Shown: positions 36,691 to 46,792 of the stretch, piece after piece | Position numbering within the stretch: position 1 is the first letter of the stretch | Layout: every line of letters begins with the position of its first letter | Source: Roseovarius aestuarii | Lineage (GTDB): Bacteria > Pseudomonadota > Alphaproteobacteria > Rhodobacterales > Rhodobacteraceae | Direction: 5' to 3' | Assembly: GCF_019966515.1 (NCBI RefSeq) | Contig: NZ_JAIMIB010000011.1 | Coordinates: 89,366-153,365 of the forward strand | DNA: 64,000 nucleotides | Program-made: the position numbers and the translations under genes | Notes under the pieces: model-generated | Told to the model about the DNA's origin: nothing | The model's database searches: none | Seen by the model: only the letters and a program-made list of their open reading frames with translations

Positions 36691-37842
36691 TCAATCGCTG
36701 CCACGCTCGGTCATGAAGTGGCGCAGGCGCCGCAACCCTTCCTCGATATCCGCCGTGGAGCGGGCATAGGAAAAGCGGATCGTCCCTGCCCCGCGCGCAG
36801 GGTCAAAATCCAGCCCCGGTGTGACCGCCACACCGGCCTGTTCCAGTATCTCAGTCGCAAAGGCGCGGCTGTCATCCGTCAGATGGCTCACGTCGGCATA
36901 GACATAAAACGCCCCATCTGGGGGCGCGATGCGGTCAAAGCCAGCTTGCGGCAACCCGTCGAGCATCAAGGTCCGATTTGCACGGTACACCTCCAGATTG
37001 GCCTGCAACTCATCTTTGCACTCCATCGCCGCAAGCGCCGCCACCTGGCTGGCATGGGGCGGGCAGATGAACAGATTCTGCGCCACACGTTCGATCACCC
37101 GCACATGATCCTCGGGCACCACCATCCATCCGATGCGCCAGCCCGTCATGCTGAAATACTTGGAAAACGAATTGATCACGTAGCAATCGTCGCTGATTTC
37201 CAATGCGCTGACCGCATGCCTGTCATACTCAATGCCGTGATAAATCTCGTCACTGATAAAGGCGGCTCCCTGCTCTGCCGCCGCCTGCATAAGCGCCGCC
37301 AGCGCTTCGCGGTCCAACATCGTTCCGGTTGGGTTTGCCGGGCTTGCCACCATCACCCCGGCCAGATCGAGCCCCGCCAGATCACCCGGCACCGGCTGAA
37401 GGCGGTTTTCCACTGCCGTCTCGATATCGACCGGCACCAGATCAAGCGCTCGCAGTATCTGCCGGTAGCTGGGATAACCAGGCGCGCCGATGCCCACACG
37501 GTCACCTGTATCGAAAAGCGCGGTGAAGGCCAAAATGAATGCGCCCGAAGATCCGGATGTCACCACAACCCGGTCAGGCGACAGATCGACGTTATACCAT
37601 TCGCCATAAAGCTGTGCGATCCGGGTTCTGAGCGCGGGCAAGCCCAAAGCCACGGTATAGCCCATCGCATCATCCACCATCGCCTTACTCAACGCCGCGC
37701 GGGCGCCCGCCGGTGCTGGCGTGCCCGGCTGGCCCACTTCCATGTGGATGATGTGCCGCCCCGACGCTTCTGCCCGGCGCGCCGCCTCCATCACATCCAT
37801 CACGATGAAAGGATCAATCTGGCTTCGCCTTGAGTTCCGCAT
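36691..37842 (-). CDS. Class I/II PLP aminotransferase
   Basis: 382-residue fold-type I aminotransferase. The PLP lysine is in SFSKYFSMTGWRIGW, with SPANPTGTML and the D-E-I-Y motif (ISDEIYHGIEY) before it and the carboxylate-binding arginine in TIRFSYARS near the end. It resembles the AspC/AatA-like group; the specific amino-donor cannot be read from sequence. ATG at 37842 follows AGGAG at seven bases. Only 62 bases separate it from the divergent M48 protease gene. Confidence 0.88.
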   Translation of the reverse strand: MRNSRRSQIDPFIVMDVMEAARRAEASGRHIIHMEVGQPGTPAPAGARAALSKAMVDDAMGYTVALGLPALRTRIAQLYGEWYNVDLSPDRVVVTSGSSGAFILAFTALFDTGDRVGIGAPGYPSYRQILRALDLVPVDIETAVENRLQPVPGDLAGLDLAGVMVASPANPTGTMLDREALAALMQAAAEQGAAFISDEIYHGIEYDRHAVSALEISDDCYVINSFSKYFSMTGWRIGWMVVPEDHVRVIERVAQNLFICPPHASQVAALAAMECKDELQANLEVYRANRTLMLDGLPQAGFDRIAPPDGAFYVYADVSHLTDDSRAFATEILEQAGVAVTPGLDFDPARGAGTIRFSYARSTADIEEGLRRLRHFMTERGSD

Positions 37843-37904
37843 GTATTTGCTCCTAACTGGGCGCGAGACATGCCACCTTTCACTAAGAAAGCCGCTGACC
37901 GTCA

Positions 37905-39230
37905 ATGCTTGTTCTTCGTCTTCTTGTGCTTTGCGCCTTCCTGACCGTAATCAACGCCCCCTCGGTAAAAGCGCTGACGCTGCTCCGGGACCCGGATATC
38001 GAATACGCGCTGAAGCAGCTTGCAGCACCAGTGCTCAAGGCGGCAGGGCTCAGCCCGACACGGATCGATATTCTTGTGATTGATGATCGCCGTCTCAATG
38101 CGTTCGTGGTCGATAGCAACAGTATTTTCATTCACTCTGGTCTGCTGCTTAAAATGAAAAACGCCGCGATGCTGCAATCGGTACTGGCGCACGAGGCCGC
38201 GCATATCGCCAACGGACATCTGGTCAGACGCCCCGTTGCCGCGCGCAATGCGCGCACCGCTGCGGGTCTTGGGGCAATTCTGGCCGCTGCCGCCGCCGTC
38301 GCCGCAGGCGGCTCAGAAGCAGCGGGCGCTGTCGCTCTGGGCGCGCAGAACACGGCGCGACGGCTCTTTCTCGTGCATACAAGGGCCGAAGAGAATTCCG
38401 CCGATAACAGCGGCATGCGCTATCTGGCGCGTGCCGGCATTGATCCCCAAGGCGCGGTCGACGTCATCGATATCTTCCGCGGACAAGAGGCGCTTTCAGC
38501 GGCGCGTCAGGATCCTTATGCCCGCACCCATCCGCTATCCTCTGATCGCTACCGGCTGGTGAAACGCCTGGCAGACGGCTACAAAGATAAGGCTCGCCCT
38601 AATCCGCAGGCCGATTATTGGTTCACCCGGGCCAAGGGCAAGCTTTCAGCCTTTCAGCGCTCGCCCAAATGGACGCTCACCCGGGCGGGCGAAACCGGAT
38701 ACGCGGATGTCAAACTGATGCGCCAGGCGGTCGCCCATCACCGGAACACCAACCTGAAAAAGGCGCTGACCGCTATCGACGGGGCGATTGGTCAGCGCCC
38801 CAAAGACCCTTTCCTCCACGAGCTGCGCGGCCAGATTCTGATAGAAAGCCGTCAGACCAAAGCCGCCGTTGCCGCCTATGCCCGCGCCGCCAACCTCGCG
38901 CCAAAAAACGCCCTTATCCTTGGTGCTTACGGCCGCTCGCTTCTGGTATCCGGACAGACCCGGAAGGCACAGCAATTCCTTGAACAGGCCCGCGCCCGAG
39001 ACGGCCGTGATGCGCGGGTGCTGCGTGATCTGGCCGCCGCGCATGCCAAGCAGGGCAATAACGGCATGGCATCGCTTGTCACCGCCGAACGATATGCGAT
39101 GCAGGGTCGGCTGAAAGACGCCGGCATTCACGCGCAACGCGCCTCCGATCTTTTGCCACGCGGCTCCGGCGGGTGGCAACGGGCGCAGGATGTGCTATTT
39201 GCTGCACAAGCCGCCAGGAAAAGGAAATGA
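37905..39230 (+). CDS. M48 metalloprotease with TPR repeats (BepA-like)
   Basis: 441-residue periplasmic protease: signal peptide (about 1-23), zinc motif HEAAH at 96-100, third ligand Glu in RAEENSADNSG near 160, and C-terminal TPR repeats (about 260-430). This layout matches BepA/YfgC, which checks outer-membrane protein assembly and LptD folding; the BAM subunit BamE is encoded 33 kb away. A DsbA-like gene starts four bases later, so the two envelope-quality proteins are probably coexpressed. Confidence 0.9.
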   Translation: MLVLRLLVLCAFLTVINAPSVKALTLLRDPDIEYALKQLAAPVLKAAGLSPTRIDILVIDDRRLNAFVVDSNSIFIHSGLLLKMKNAAMLQSVLAHEAAHIANGHLVRRPVAARNARTAAGLGAILAAAAAVAAGGSEAAGAVALGAQNTARRLFLVHTRAEENSADNSGMRYLARAGIDPQGAVDVIDIFRGQEALSAARQDPYARTHPLSSDRYRLVKRLADGYKDKARPNPQADYWFTRAKGKLSAFQRSPKWTLTRAGETGYADVKLMRQAVAHHRNTNLKKALTAIDGAIGQRPKDPFLHELRGQILIESRQTKAAVAAYARAANLAPKNALILGAYGRSLLVSGQTRKAQQFLEQARARDGRDARVLRDLAAAHAKQGNNGMASLVTAERYAMQGRLKDAGIHAQRASDLLPRGSGGWQRAQDVLFAAQAARKRK

Positions 39231-39234
39231 CGTC

Positions 39235-39984
39235 ATGATACGATCTCTGTGGATTGCCACCGCATTGGCAACCTCTCTCGCCCTGCCCGCTCAGGCGCTT
39301 GATCTGGAACAGATGGACGATACGGAACGCGCCGCGTTTCATGCTGAAATTCGCGCCTATCTGCTGGAAAATCCCGAAGTGATCATGGAAGCAGTCGCGG
39401 TCCTTGAAGAACGGCAGGCTGCCGCTCAGGCACAGGATGACGTCGATCTTGTCAAAAGCAATGCCGGGGCCATTTTTGAAGACGGCCATTCCTGGGTCGG
39501 CGGCAACCCCGAAGGCGACATCACCCTGGTGGAGTTCATGGATTACCGCTGTGGCTATTGTCGGCGCGCCTTCGTCGAGGTGCATGATCTGCTCGAAAAA
39601 GACGGCAATATCCGGTTCATCGTGAAAGAATTTCCCATCCTGGGCGAGGAAAGCACGGTCGCGTCACGTTTCGCCATCGCAACGCATCTTCTCCACGGGG
39701 ACGAAGCCTATAAAGCCGTTCATGACGCACTGATCGCTTTCAACGGAGCCATCAATGAGGCCACGCTCAGCCGTGTCGCCGAGACGCTGGGATATGAACC
39801 GGACGGTATTCTTGATCATATGGAGAGCGAAGAGGTGAGCGATATTATTTCGCAAAACCATGCGCTTGCGCAGCAGCTTTCTATCAGCGGAACGCCCTCT
39901 TTTGTGATGGCTAACCAGATGCTGCGCGGCTATCTGCCCGCGGACGAAATGCTGAAAATCGCCGACGAGATCCGCACTCAGTAG
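39235..39984 (+). CDS. DsbA-family periplasmic thiol-disulfide oxidoreductase
   Basis: 249-residue thioredoxin-fold protein with signal peptide (cleavage after PAQA, about residue 21), an N-terminal helical extension (ERAAFHAEIRAYLLENPEVIMEA) and the redox centre Cys106-Gly-Tyr-Cys109 in DYRCGYCRRAF; the cis-proline loop is SGTPSF. The extension is typical of the 'ScsC/DsbA family with NPEV...' group, which may be oligomeric isomerases rather than simple oxidants. ATG at 39235 follows AAGGAAAT. It is likely cotranscribed with the M48 protease. Confidence 0.88.
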   Translation: MIRSLWIATALATSLALPAQALDLEQMDDTERAAFHAEIRAYLLENPEVIMEAVAVLEERQAAAQAQDDVDLVKSNAGAIFEDGHSWVGGNPEGDITLVEFMDYRCGYCRRAFVEVHDLLEKDGNIRFIVKEFPILGEESTVASRFAIATHLLHGDEAYKAVHDALIAFNGAINEATLSRVAETLGYEPDGILDHMESEEVSDIISQNHALAQQLSISGTPSFVMANQMLRGYLPADEMLKIADEIRTQ

Positions 39985-40102
39985 AAGCAGACACAAAAAC
40001 CCGGGACGGTGGTCGGAGCGCCGTTCAGCCACAGACGCGCGACCGACCGATCGTGCCGCGGCACAGATATGGCGCGTCGCCGGGCTTTCTGGATTAGCTC
40101 CG

Positions 40103-41227
40103 TTATTCCGCCGCCTGGGCGGCACCCGCCTCGATATCAGCCGCGCGTGCTTCGACCTGCTCGACGATATGCTCGATCATCTGATCGTTGGACATCTTGT
40201 GACTTTGCTTGCCGGCCAGATAGACCATGCCGATTCCGGCGCCGCCCCCGGTAAAGCCCACATCGGTCATCAGCGCCTCACCCGGGCCGTTGACGACACA
40301 GCCGATGATGCTCAACGACATCGGTGTCTCGATATGTTCCAGCCGTTTCTCCAGCGCTTCAACGGTCTTGATCACGTCAAACCCTTGGCGCGCGCAGCTG
40401 GGGCACGAAATGATGTTCACTCCCCGATGCCGCAGCCCCAGGGATTTGAGCATCTCATAACCCACTTTCACCTCTTCAACCGGATCGGCGCTCAGGCTTA
40501 CTCGCAGCGTGTCGCCAATGCCCATCCACAGCAGGTTGCCCATGCCTATGGCCGACTTGATCGTGCCCGACATCAGCCCCCCCGCCTCGGTGATCCCTAA
40601 ATGAATTGGCGCATCGGTGGCCTCGGCAAGTTTTTGATACGCCGCGGCAGCCATGAAGACATCACTGGCCTTCACGCTGATCTTGAATTCATGAAAGTCG
40701 TTATCCTGCAGGATGCGCATATGCTCCAACCCGCTTTCGACCATCGCGTCTGGGCACGGCTCGCCATATTTGTCCAGCAGGTGCTTTTCCAGCGACCCGG
40801 CATTCACCCCGATCCGCATCGAACACCCATGATCGCGCGCGGCAGCGATCACCTCGCGCACCCGGTCCTCGGAACCGATATTGCCCGGGTTGATGCGCAG
40901 ACAGGCCGCACCGGCCTCGGCGGCTTCAATCCCGCGTTTGTAGTGAAAATGGATATCCGCGACGATGGGCACCGACACCTCTGCCACGATATCCTTCAAC
41001 GCCTTCGCGCTGTCCTTATCAGGAACTGAGATCCGGACAATGTCCGCACCCGCGTCTGCGGCTGCCTGTACCTGCGCCACCGTCGCCGCCACGTCACGCG
41101 TGTCGGTATTGGTCATGGTCTGGACCGAGATCGGCGCGCCGCCCCCCACGGGAACCGACCCCACCATGATCTGGCGGCTTTCCCGACGATAGATGTTTCG
41201 CCACGGGCGAATATGGTTCAGCGACAT
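40103..41227 (-). CDS. ispG: 4-hydroxy-3-methylbut-2-en-1-yl diphosphate synthase (IspG)
   Basis: 374-residue Fe-S enzyme of the MEP isoprenoid pathway. The TIM-barrel part has [10 protein letters not shown] and [10 protein letters not shown]; the [4Fe-4S] cysteines are in [10 protein letters not shown] and [10 protein letters not shown]. Flavodoxin-dependent family. It lies downstream of the RodZ-like gene on the same strand across a 268-base gap in which I see no gene; the ispG-rodZ neighbourhood is conserved in many proteobacteria. Confidence 0.96.
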   Translation of the reverse strand: MSLNHIRPWRNIYRRESRQIMVGSVPVGGGAPISVQTMTNTDTRDVAATVAQVQAAADAGADIVRISVPDKDSAKALKDIVAEVSVPIVADIHFHYKRGIEAAEAGAACLRINPGNIGSEDRVREVIAAARDHGCSMRIGVNAGSLEKHLLDKYGEPCPDAMVESGLEHMRILQDNDFHEFKISVKASDVFMAAAAYQKLAEATDAPIHLGITEAGGLMSGTIKSAIGMGNLLWMGIGDTLRVSLSADPVEEVKVGYEMLKSLGLRHRGVNIISCPSCARQGFDVIKTVEALEKRLEHIETPMSLSIIGCVVNGPGEALMTDVGFTGGGAGIGMVYLAGKQSHKMSNDQMIEHIVEQVEARAADIEAGAAQAAE

Positions 41228-41495
41228 TGCGCAGCCCTGTCATTTCAACACGTTTTCATCTCTTAGATAGAGTGCCTGCCCCTCGCCCGCAATGTCTGCA
41301 AGTGTCGTGCGACGTATATCTGCGACCGATCTGCAACCTTGCTTCGTTGGATACAGGGAGAATTGAAGTCGTTTTCGATGGGGAGACTGCCACCGGTCAA
41401 AAACACCATGGTCGCGTTCGCCCCAGAATTAACGGAGCTCGTATCTAATACAATAATTTATACGGAAAACTTAAAGCGCAATATTTTGCTACAGA

Positions 41496-42752
41496 TCACT
41501 CCTGCGGCAATGCGTTACCGCCAGCGGTCTGCAATTCGGCGACGTAGCGCGAAAGATCTTTGTCCTGACTCAGATCTGCCACTGACAACGCACCAGTCAG
41601 CCGTTCTGCGTCCAGTTCGAACCCTGACGTGACCGAGCCGCCCTGACCTACCGGTCCGTAGTGCTGGCCGTTCACGGCAAAATAGATCGACCCCGATTCC
41701 CCGGCGCGCAATGTCGCGGGCTTTTCCGTATTGGGCACGTCGTAACTGTCGCCCGCATTCAGAATACCTTCGAAGATCACGCTGTTATCTGCGGCCCGTA
41801 CCCGTACCCATGCCGGACGCACCGCCACGATCCTGACGCCAGGGGCCGCATCGGCCACCACTTTGGGGCTGTTGGTCGCGGTCAGGTTTTCGGTCACCAC
41901 CGGTTCGATATCAAATGGCGATCCAAAACGCCCGGCGACTGCATATCGCGTGTCAGTCTCAGGCAATGACGGGCGGATGGTGCCCACTTCAGACGGATCC
42001 AAGGTTGAAATCGGCGCGTCGCGTGCCACCAGCACCGGTACATCCAATGCTTCGGGCCGATAGAGACGGTCCAACCGGTCATCCACCGGAGGCTGGAAAA
42101 CCCCGGCGTCGGCCACGGCCACATCTTCTGTGTCACCCCGGCTTACGACGCCCTCAAGCGGGTCAAGATCAGACAGAACATCAGGCGTATTCTCAACCGG
42201 TGCAAACTGCACCCTCTGCACTTCGTTCAATACGCTCCAGCCGCCATAGCCTATACCTCCGATCAAAGCGACCAGCACAAGCGCCGATCCGATCGCTCCC
42301 GGTTCGATTTGCGAGAACATACCCTCCGACGCCGGAGCAAACGGCGTATTTGGCGAAATCAGCGGATCATTCTTGCCGACACTGCGTCGGATCGGTTCGC
42401 TGGGTTTGCGGACTGATGACGCCTCGGCCGACATGCCGTGGGCGGTCGAAAATCCGCTTTCCGTACAGAAGTTTTTGAACGCCTCATCCGGATCCATGTT
42501 CAGATAACGCGCATAGGAGCGCACGTAACCGGGAATGAATCCGGGTGTATCAAAGGCGTCGGGATCGGCGTTTTCGATCGCAGCCACGTAATTGGCCTTG
42601 ATCCTCAATTCGCGTTCCACATCCAGCAGTGATTTGCCCATCGTGGCGCGTTCACCGCGCATCACATCGCCTAGTCGCAACTCGAAAGCGTCGAAACCGC
42701 GGGCTTCGACCTCTTCCGTTTCGTCATTGCGCGAAGAACGACGCCGTATCAT
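41496..42752 (-). CDS. RodZ-like HTH membrane protein (DUF4115)
   Basis: 418-residue protein with a cytoplasmic helix-turn-helix (about 22-95: LGDVMRGERATMGKSLLDVE, IKANYVAAIENAD, PGYVRSYARYL), one membrane helix near 150-172 (IGSALVLVALIGGIGYGGW), a long low-complexity periplasmic linker and a C-terminal DUF4115 domain (about 300-385, RIVAVRPAWVRVRAADNSVIFEG). This is the RodZ layout, which links MreB filaments to wall synthesis. A cell-shape role is inferred; the gene precedes ispG. Confidence 0.87.
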   Translation of the reverse strand: MIRRRSSRNDETEEVEARGFDAFELRLGDVMRGERATMGKSLLDVERELRIKANYVAAIENADPDAFDTPGFIPGYVRSYARYLNMDPDEAFKNFCTESGFSTAHGMSAEASSVRKPSEPIRRSVGKNDPLISPNTPFAPASEGMFSQIEPGAIGSALVLVALIGGIGYGGWSVLNEVQRVQFAPVENTPDVLSDLDPLEGVVSRGDTEDVAVADAGVFQPPVDDRLDRLYRPEALDVPVLVARDAPISTLDPSEVGTIRPSLPETDTRYAVAGRFGSPFDIEPVVTENLTATNSPKVVADAAPGVRIVAVRPAWVRVRAADNSVIFEGILNAGDSYDVPNTEKPATLRAGESGSIYFAVNGQHYGPVGQGGSVTSGFELDAERLTGALSVADLSQDKDLSRYVAELQTAGGNALPQE

Positions 42753-42867
42753 GAACGCTGCCTCTTACCAGACCTGACTGCCCCGGGCCGAATTTGCCGA
42801 TTCGACCTTCACCCCTTTTCTTCAGGGTAAGCTAACACATCGCAACAAATTTTGCACGTAACCCTAA

Positions 42868-44091
42868 CTAACCCGTTAATTCGGCACGATTTAGCGCACA
42901 ATGCGACCAAAGTTCGTCCATTGCGCGAACCAGGCCATCCATCTCATCAGGGCCGTGCACCGGCGAGGGCGTGAAGCGCAGCCGTTCGGTGCCGCGCGGT
43001 ACGGTCGGGAAATTGATCGGCTGGGCGTAAATCCCGAAACGTTCCAGCAACATGTCGCTCAGGATCTTGGTATGTACCGGATCGCCCACCATCACCGGTA
43101 CGATGTGACTGCCGTGGTCAATCAGCGGCAGCCCGAGACCCTTTAGACGGGTCTTGAGAATCTTCGCCTGAGTCTGATGCTGATCCCGCAACTTTTGATC
43201 ACGTTTCAGATGCGCTACGCTGGCCGCCGCACCCGCCGCCACCGCGGGCGGGATCGACGTGGTAAAGATAAAGCCCGGCGCGTAAGAGCGTATGGCGTCA
43301 CACATTTTCGCCGATGCGGCGATATAGCCGCCCATGACGCCAAAGGCCTTAGCCAATGTACCGTTGATAATATCCAGACGATGCATCAACCGGTCGCGTT
43401 CAGCCACACCGGCACCGCGCGGGCCGTACATGCCGACCGCATGAACTTCGTCAATATAGGTCAGCGCGCCGAATTCATCCGCCAGATCGCAAATCGCCTC
43501 GATCGGACCGAAATCGCCATCCATCGAATAAATCGATTCAAACGCAATCAGCTTGGGCGCTGCCGGATCATCCGCCGCCATCAGCTCGCGCAAATGCGCA
43601 ACATCGTTGTGTCGGAAAATCCGCTTGGCCCCACCATTGCGGCGCACGCCTTCAATCATCGAGGCGTGGTTCAGCTCATCCGAATAAATAATCAGCCCCG
43701 GGAAAAGCTTGGGCAGCGTGCTTAACGTTGCGTCATTGGCGATGTAGGCGCTGGTGAACAGCAGTGCCGATTCCTTGCCATGCAGATCGGCCAGCTCGGC
43801 CTCGAGCCGTTTATGGTACACCGTCGTGCCGCTGATGTTGCGGGTTCCGCCCGACCCCGCACCGGTGGCTTCAATCGCCTCGTGCATCGCATTGAGCACG
43901 ACCGGATGCTGGCCCATGCCAAGATAGTCATTGCCACACCAGACGGTGATCGGCTGCTCGCCCCCATCCGGGCGGCGCCATGTTGCGTGGGGAAAATTGC
44001 CCTGTCGGCGCTCGATATCGATGAAGGTCCGATACCGACCTTCCTCGTGCAGCCGTCCAATCGCCTCATCCAGCTTGGCGGAATAATCCAC
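42868..44091 (-). CDS. hemA: 5-aminolevulinate synthase
   Basis: 407-residue PLP enzyme that condenses glycine and succinyl-CoA, the first step of haem synthesis by the C4 route. The PLP lysine is in [13 protein letters not shown]; other family blocks are [32 protein letters not shown] and [15 protein letters not shown]. The start is placed at GTG 44091 because AGGGAGAG precedes it and the protein then begins with the family's [11 protein letters not shown]; an in-frame ATG at 44115 would add eight residues. A haem regulatory CP motif is not apparent. An FNR-type box stands 143 bases upstream. Confidence 0.95.
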   Translation of the reverse strand: MDYSAKLDEAIGRLHEEGRYRTFIDIERRQGNFPHATWRRPDGGEQPITVWCGNDYLGMGQHPVVLNAMHEAIEATGAGSGGTRNISGTTVYHKRLEAELADLHGKESALLFTSAYIANDATLSTLPKLFPGLIIYSDELNHASMIEGVRRNGGAKRIFRHNDVAHLRELMAADDPAAPKLIAFESIYSMDGDFGPIEAICDLADEFGALTYIDEVHAVGMYGPRGAGVAERDRLMHRLDIINGTLAKAFGVMGGYIAASAKMCDAIRSYAPGFIFTTSIPPAVAAGAAASVAHLKRDQKLRDQHQTQAKILKTRLKGLGLPLIDHGSHIVPVMVGDPVHTKILSDMLLERFGIYAQPINFPTVPRGTERLRFTPSPVHGPDEMDGLVRAMDELWSHCALNRAELTG

Positions 44092-44142
44092 GGGGCTCTC
44101 CCTTTTTCTGTCCATTCACCGGCCAGGACCACAAGGCCGAAA

Positions 44143-44170
44143 CTGCCAGGTTATTATACGTTTCTGGCAG
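44143..44170. promoter_or_regulatory. Inverted repeat upstream of hemA
   Basis: CTGCCAG (44143-44149) and CTGGCAG (44164-44170) form perfect 7-base arms around a 14-base AT-rich centre that includes TTATTATA, about 52-79 bases upstream of the hemA start. It could be an operator around the hemA promoter. Confidence 0.35.
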
Positions 44171-44233
44171 ATTTCGATAGTTACAGAAACCTTACCTCTC
44201 GGGCAATAGTTACAAAATGTCGCTCCCCCTGCC

Positions 44234-44247
44234 TTGACTTGGGTCAA
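44234..44247. promoter_or_regulatory. FNR/FnrL-type box between hemA and M20 peptidase gene
   Basis: TTGAC-TTGG-GTCAA is a perfect palindrome matching the FNR/CRP-family anaerobic box (TTGAY-N4-RTCAA). It lies 143 bases upstream of hemA and 70 bases upstream of the divergent peptidase gene. In Rhodobacter hemA is known to respond to oxygen through FnrL, so hemA is the likely target. Confidence 0.7.
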
Positions 44248-44316
44248 GCCGCTGGACAGCGCCGTCCCGCCTGATACGGTCGCACGCGACTGATCACAAA
44301 TTCCAGGGCTTCCGCC

Positions 44317-45693
44317 ATGTCTCTTTCCGCCGTTTTGACCCGCATTGACGACCAATTACCCGACGCCATTGATCGCCTGATGGGGCTGTTGCGCATCCCG
44401 TCAATTTCGACTGATCCGGCCTATGCCGAGCCTTGCCAGGATGCTGCTGACTGGTTGGTGAATGACCTTCAACACATTGGTATTGATGCAGAAAAACGCA
44501 CAACCCCTGGCCACCCGATGGTTGTGGGCCATATCGACGGCCCAGGTCCCCATCTGCTGTTTTACGGTCATTATGACGTTCAACCGGTCGATCCTTTGGA
44601 ACTTTGGCATACCGATCCCTTCGATCCCAAACTCGAAGACACCAGCAAAGGCCAGGTTATTCGCGGACGCGGATCGTCGGATGACAAGGGCCAGTTGATG
44701 ACCTTTGTCGAAGCCTGCCGTGCCTATAAGGAAGCGAACGGCGCGTTACCTTGTCGCATCACGTTTTTCTTTGAAGGCGAGGAAGAAAGCGGCTCGCCCT
44801 CGCTGATCCCGTTCATGAAGGAAAACGCAGAGGAACTCAGTGCCGATATTGCGCTGATCTGCGACACGTCAATGGTGGCGCCCGGCGTACCCTCGATCGC
44901 CTCGCAGCTTCGCGGGATGCTCAAGGACGAGTTCACCATCCACGGCCCTCGTATTGACCTGCATTCCGGTCATTACGGCGGCCCCGGCCTCAACCCCCTG
45001 CGGGAGATGTCGCGGATCATCGCCTCTTTCCACGATGATCAGGGGCGCGTCGCGGTAGACGGCTTTTATGAAGGTGTGCATGAGGTTCCAGACGAGTTGC
45101 TGCGCCAGTGGGAAAGCTGCGGCTTTAACGAGGCGGACTACCTGAATTCCGTCGGTTATACCCAACCACATGGCGAACAGGGATACTCGACACTGGTACA
45201 GCAATGGGCGCGCCCGACGCTTGAAATCAACGGCATCTGGGGCGGCTATCAGGGGGCTGGCAGCAAGACCGTGATTCCAGCCGAGGCGCATTGCAAGCTC
45301 ACCTGCCGCCTTGTGGGCGACATGGACCCTGACGACCTGCGCAGCAAGATCCGCGCCCATGTCGACGCGCAGCTTGCAACCGATGCCCGCGTTACCTGGG
45401 ACAGTGACCTCGAAGGCGCCCCGGCCGCGGTGATGAATGTCGGTCGCCCGGAGTTTGAAAAAGCACGGCAGGCGCTGAGCGATGAATGGAACCGAGAGGC
45501 GGTGTTCTGCGGCATGGGTGGCTCGATCCCGATCGCCGGTTACTTCAAGGAGATCCTTGGGCTCGATGCAATGCTGATTGGCTTTGCCAACGAAGATGAT
45601 GCGATCCATTCACCGAATGAGAAATACAATGTCGAAAGCTTCCACAAGGGCATTCGGAGTTGGGCGCGTGTTCTGGATGCTTTGGCCGGGTAG
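44317..45693 (+). CDS. M20 family dipeptidase/peptidase
   Basis: 458-residue zinc exopeptidase. Metal ligands are seen in FYGHYDVQPVDP, GRGSSDDKGQ (bridging Asp), FFEGEEESGSPS (Glu pair), ICDTSM and the last His in the DDAIHSPNEKY end. The lid/dimerisation domain lies at about 210-340. The family cleaves dipeptides or cyclic ureides; no purine or ureide genes are near. It is divergent from hemA and shares its control region. Confidence 0.9.
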   Translation: MSLSAVLTRIDDQLPDAIDRLMGLLRIPSISTDPAYAEPCQDAADWLVNDLQHIGIDAEKRTTPGHPMVVGHIDGPGPHLLFYGHYDVQPVDPLELWHTDPFDPKLEDTSKGQVIRGRGSSDDKGQLMTFVEACRAYKEANGALPCRITFFFEGEEESGSPSLIPFMKENAEELSADIALICDTSMVAPGVPSIASQLRGMLKDEFTIHGPRIDLHSGHYGGPGLNPLREMSRIIASFHDDQGRVAVDGFYEGVHEVPDELLRQWESCGFNEADYLNSVGYTQPHGEQGYSTLVQQWARPTLEINGIWGGYQGAGSKTVIPAEAHCKLTCRLVGDMDPDDLRSKIRAHVDAQLATDARVTWDSDLEGAPAAVMNVGRPEFEKARQALSDEWNREAVFCGMGGSIPIAGYFKEILGLDAMLIGFANEDDAIHSPNEKYNVESFHKGIRSWARVLDALAG

Positions 45694-45771
45694 ATCCGTC
45701 GCCGAAACATGAGGTACATGCGCTGTCGCTGAGTATCCTGATGGCCACTTACGGATATAAGGGCCGGCAGC

Positions 45772-46230
45772 TTACTGAAGCTGCGCCATTACGCTTTCGG
45801 AAAATTCAGCCGGTCCAAAACCCAGGGCGAACCCCAGCACCATGCCAGACGCGAAAACCAGCCGGGCTGGTTCGGACAACACGCGAAATGCAGCGCGTTG
45901 CAATTTGAATGCAAAGAATAACATCAGAAAAACGATGGCTATCGCGATCCCTGCCATGACCGGCGTTGCAAACGGTGCGAAGATATCTGAGTGACCAAGC
46001 CAGCCGTTTATCTCGGTCATGCGGGACACGACCATCATACCTGCGTACATCAGGGCAAAGCCTACGACGAACCGCATTGGCTTGAATCCGGCACGACCAC
46101 CGCCAGCCTTGGGCTTCGTTTCCAGCTTTTTCTGTTCTTCGGAAATACCGGCCAGCAACCTTGCCGAAGCCGGCTGCCCCCGCGACATCTCGATCCGTTC
46201 TAGACGCTCTGTAAAACTCGTCTGTGCCAT
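45772..46230 (-). CDS. Small membrane protein, unknown function
   Basis: 152-residue protein with a polar, helical cytoplasmic head (about 1-55, LERIEMSRGQPASARLLAG) and three membrane helices (about 58-75, 92-112, 122-142). ATG at 46230 follows GAGGGC. No family recognised. It stands alone, convergent with the M20 peptidase (78-base gap). Confidence 0.65.
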   Translation of the reverse strand: MAQTSFTERLERIEMSRGQPASARLLAGISEEQKKLETKPKAGGGRAGFKPMRFVVGFALMYAGMMVVSRMTEINGWLGHSDIFAPFATPVMAGIAIAIVFLMLFFAFKLQRAAFRVLSEPARLVFASGMVLGFALGFGPAEFSESVMAQLQ

Positions 46231-46792
46231 AGTGCCCTCGTACAACACGCTTTTGCTAAAGCAGAATTCTGGCGACAATCGGGCATCCCGACGGAGAGAT
46301 TACGAAAAATGTTATGAAAAAGGGCAGAACCAGCAAGGCAACTAGCGTGTCAGGCATGCTATTGGTGGTTCATGATTCTACTTACAATATCGGAGCGCTC
46401 ATAGAGACGATATCTACAGTATTTTCGACGGCCGGGCCTTACCGCAATTTGACCCGAGTTCCGCAATCACGTCATACGAACAAGCGCATGAAAAGATTGT
46501 TGCGCATATGGGATCAGATATTCTTATCATTGCTGTTAGTATGATCGCCGGTCATGGAGTATCCTGCGCTGATGATTTTGCCGAATTGCGCGTCGCGCTC
46601 TAAAAAGAAACCGTCTTGTGTATGGGTATCGGGAAAAAGCGAATGGCTCTTCTCGCTACTGCGGGCCAACAGGGCGAAAGACGGCAACCAAATGGATGAA
46701 TACATCATCCGTGCCCGAAACGTATGCCGTGAAATTTTGAATGCTGATCAGAATACAAATGGTGCGGGCTTTGCGGGGGCCAGATCGATCTA
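46231..46792. other. AT-richer orphan stretch, possible gene relic
   Basis: 562 bases with lower GC than both flanks. Several short open frames on the plus strand (46314-46544, a frame ending at 46601 without a clear start, and 46554-46793) lie end-to-end in different frames, none with a good ribosome site or recognised family. The pattern fits a decayed gene or simply non-coding DNA; I do not call a gene. Confidence 0.4.
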
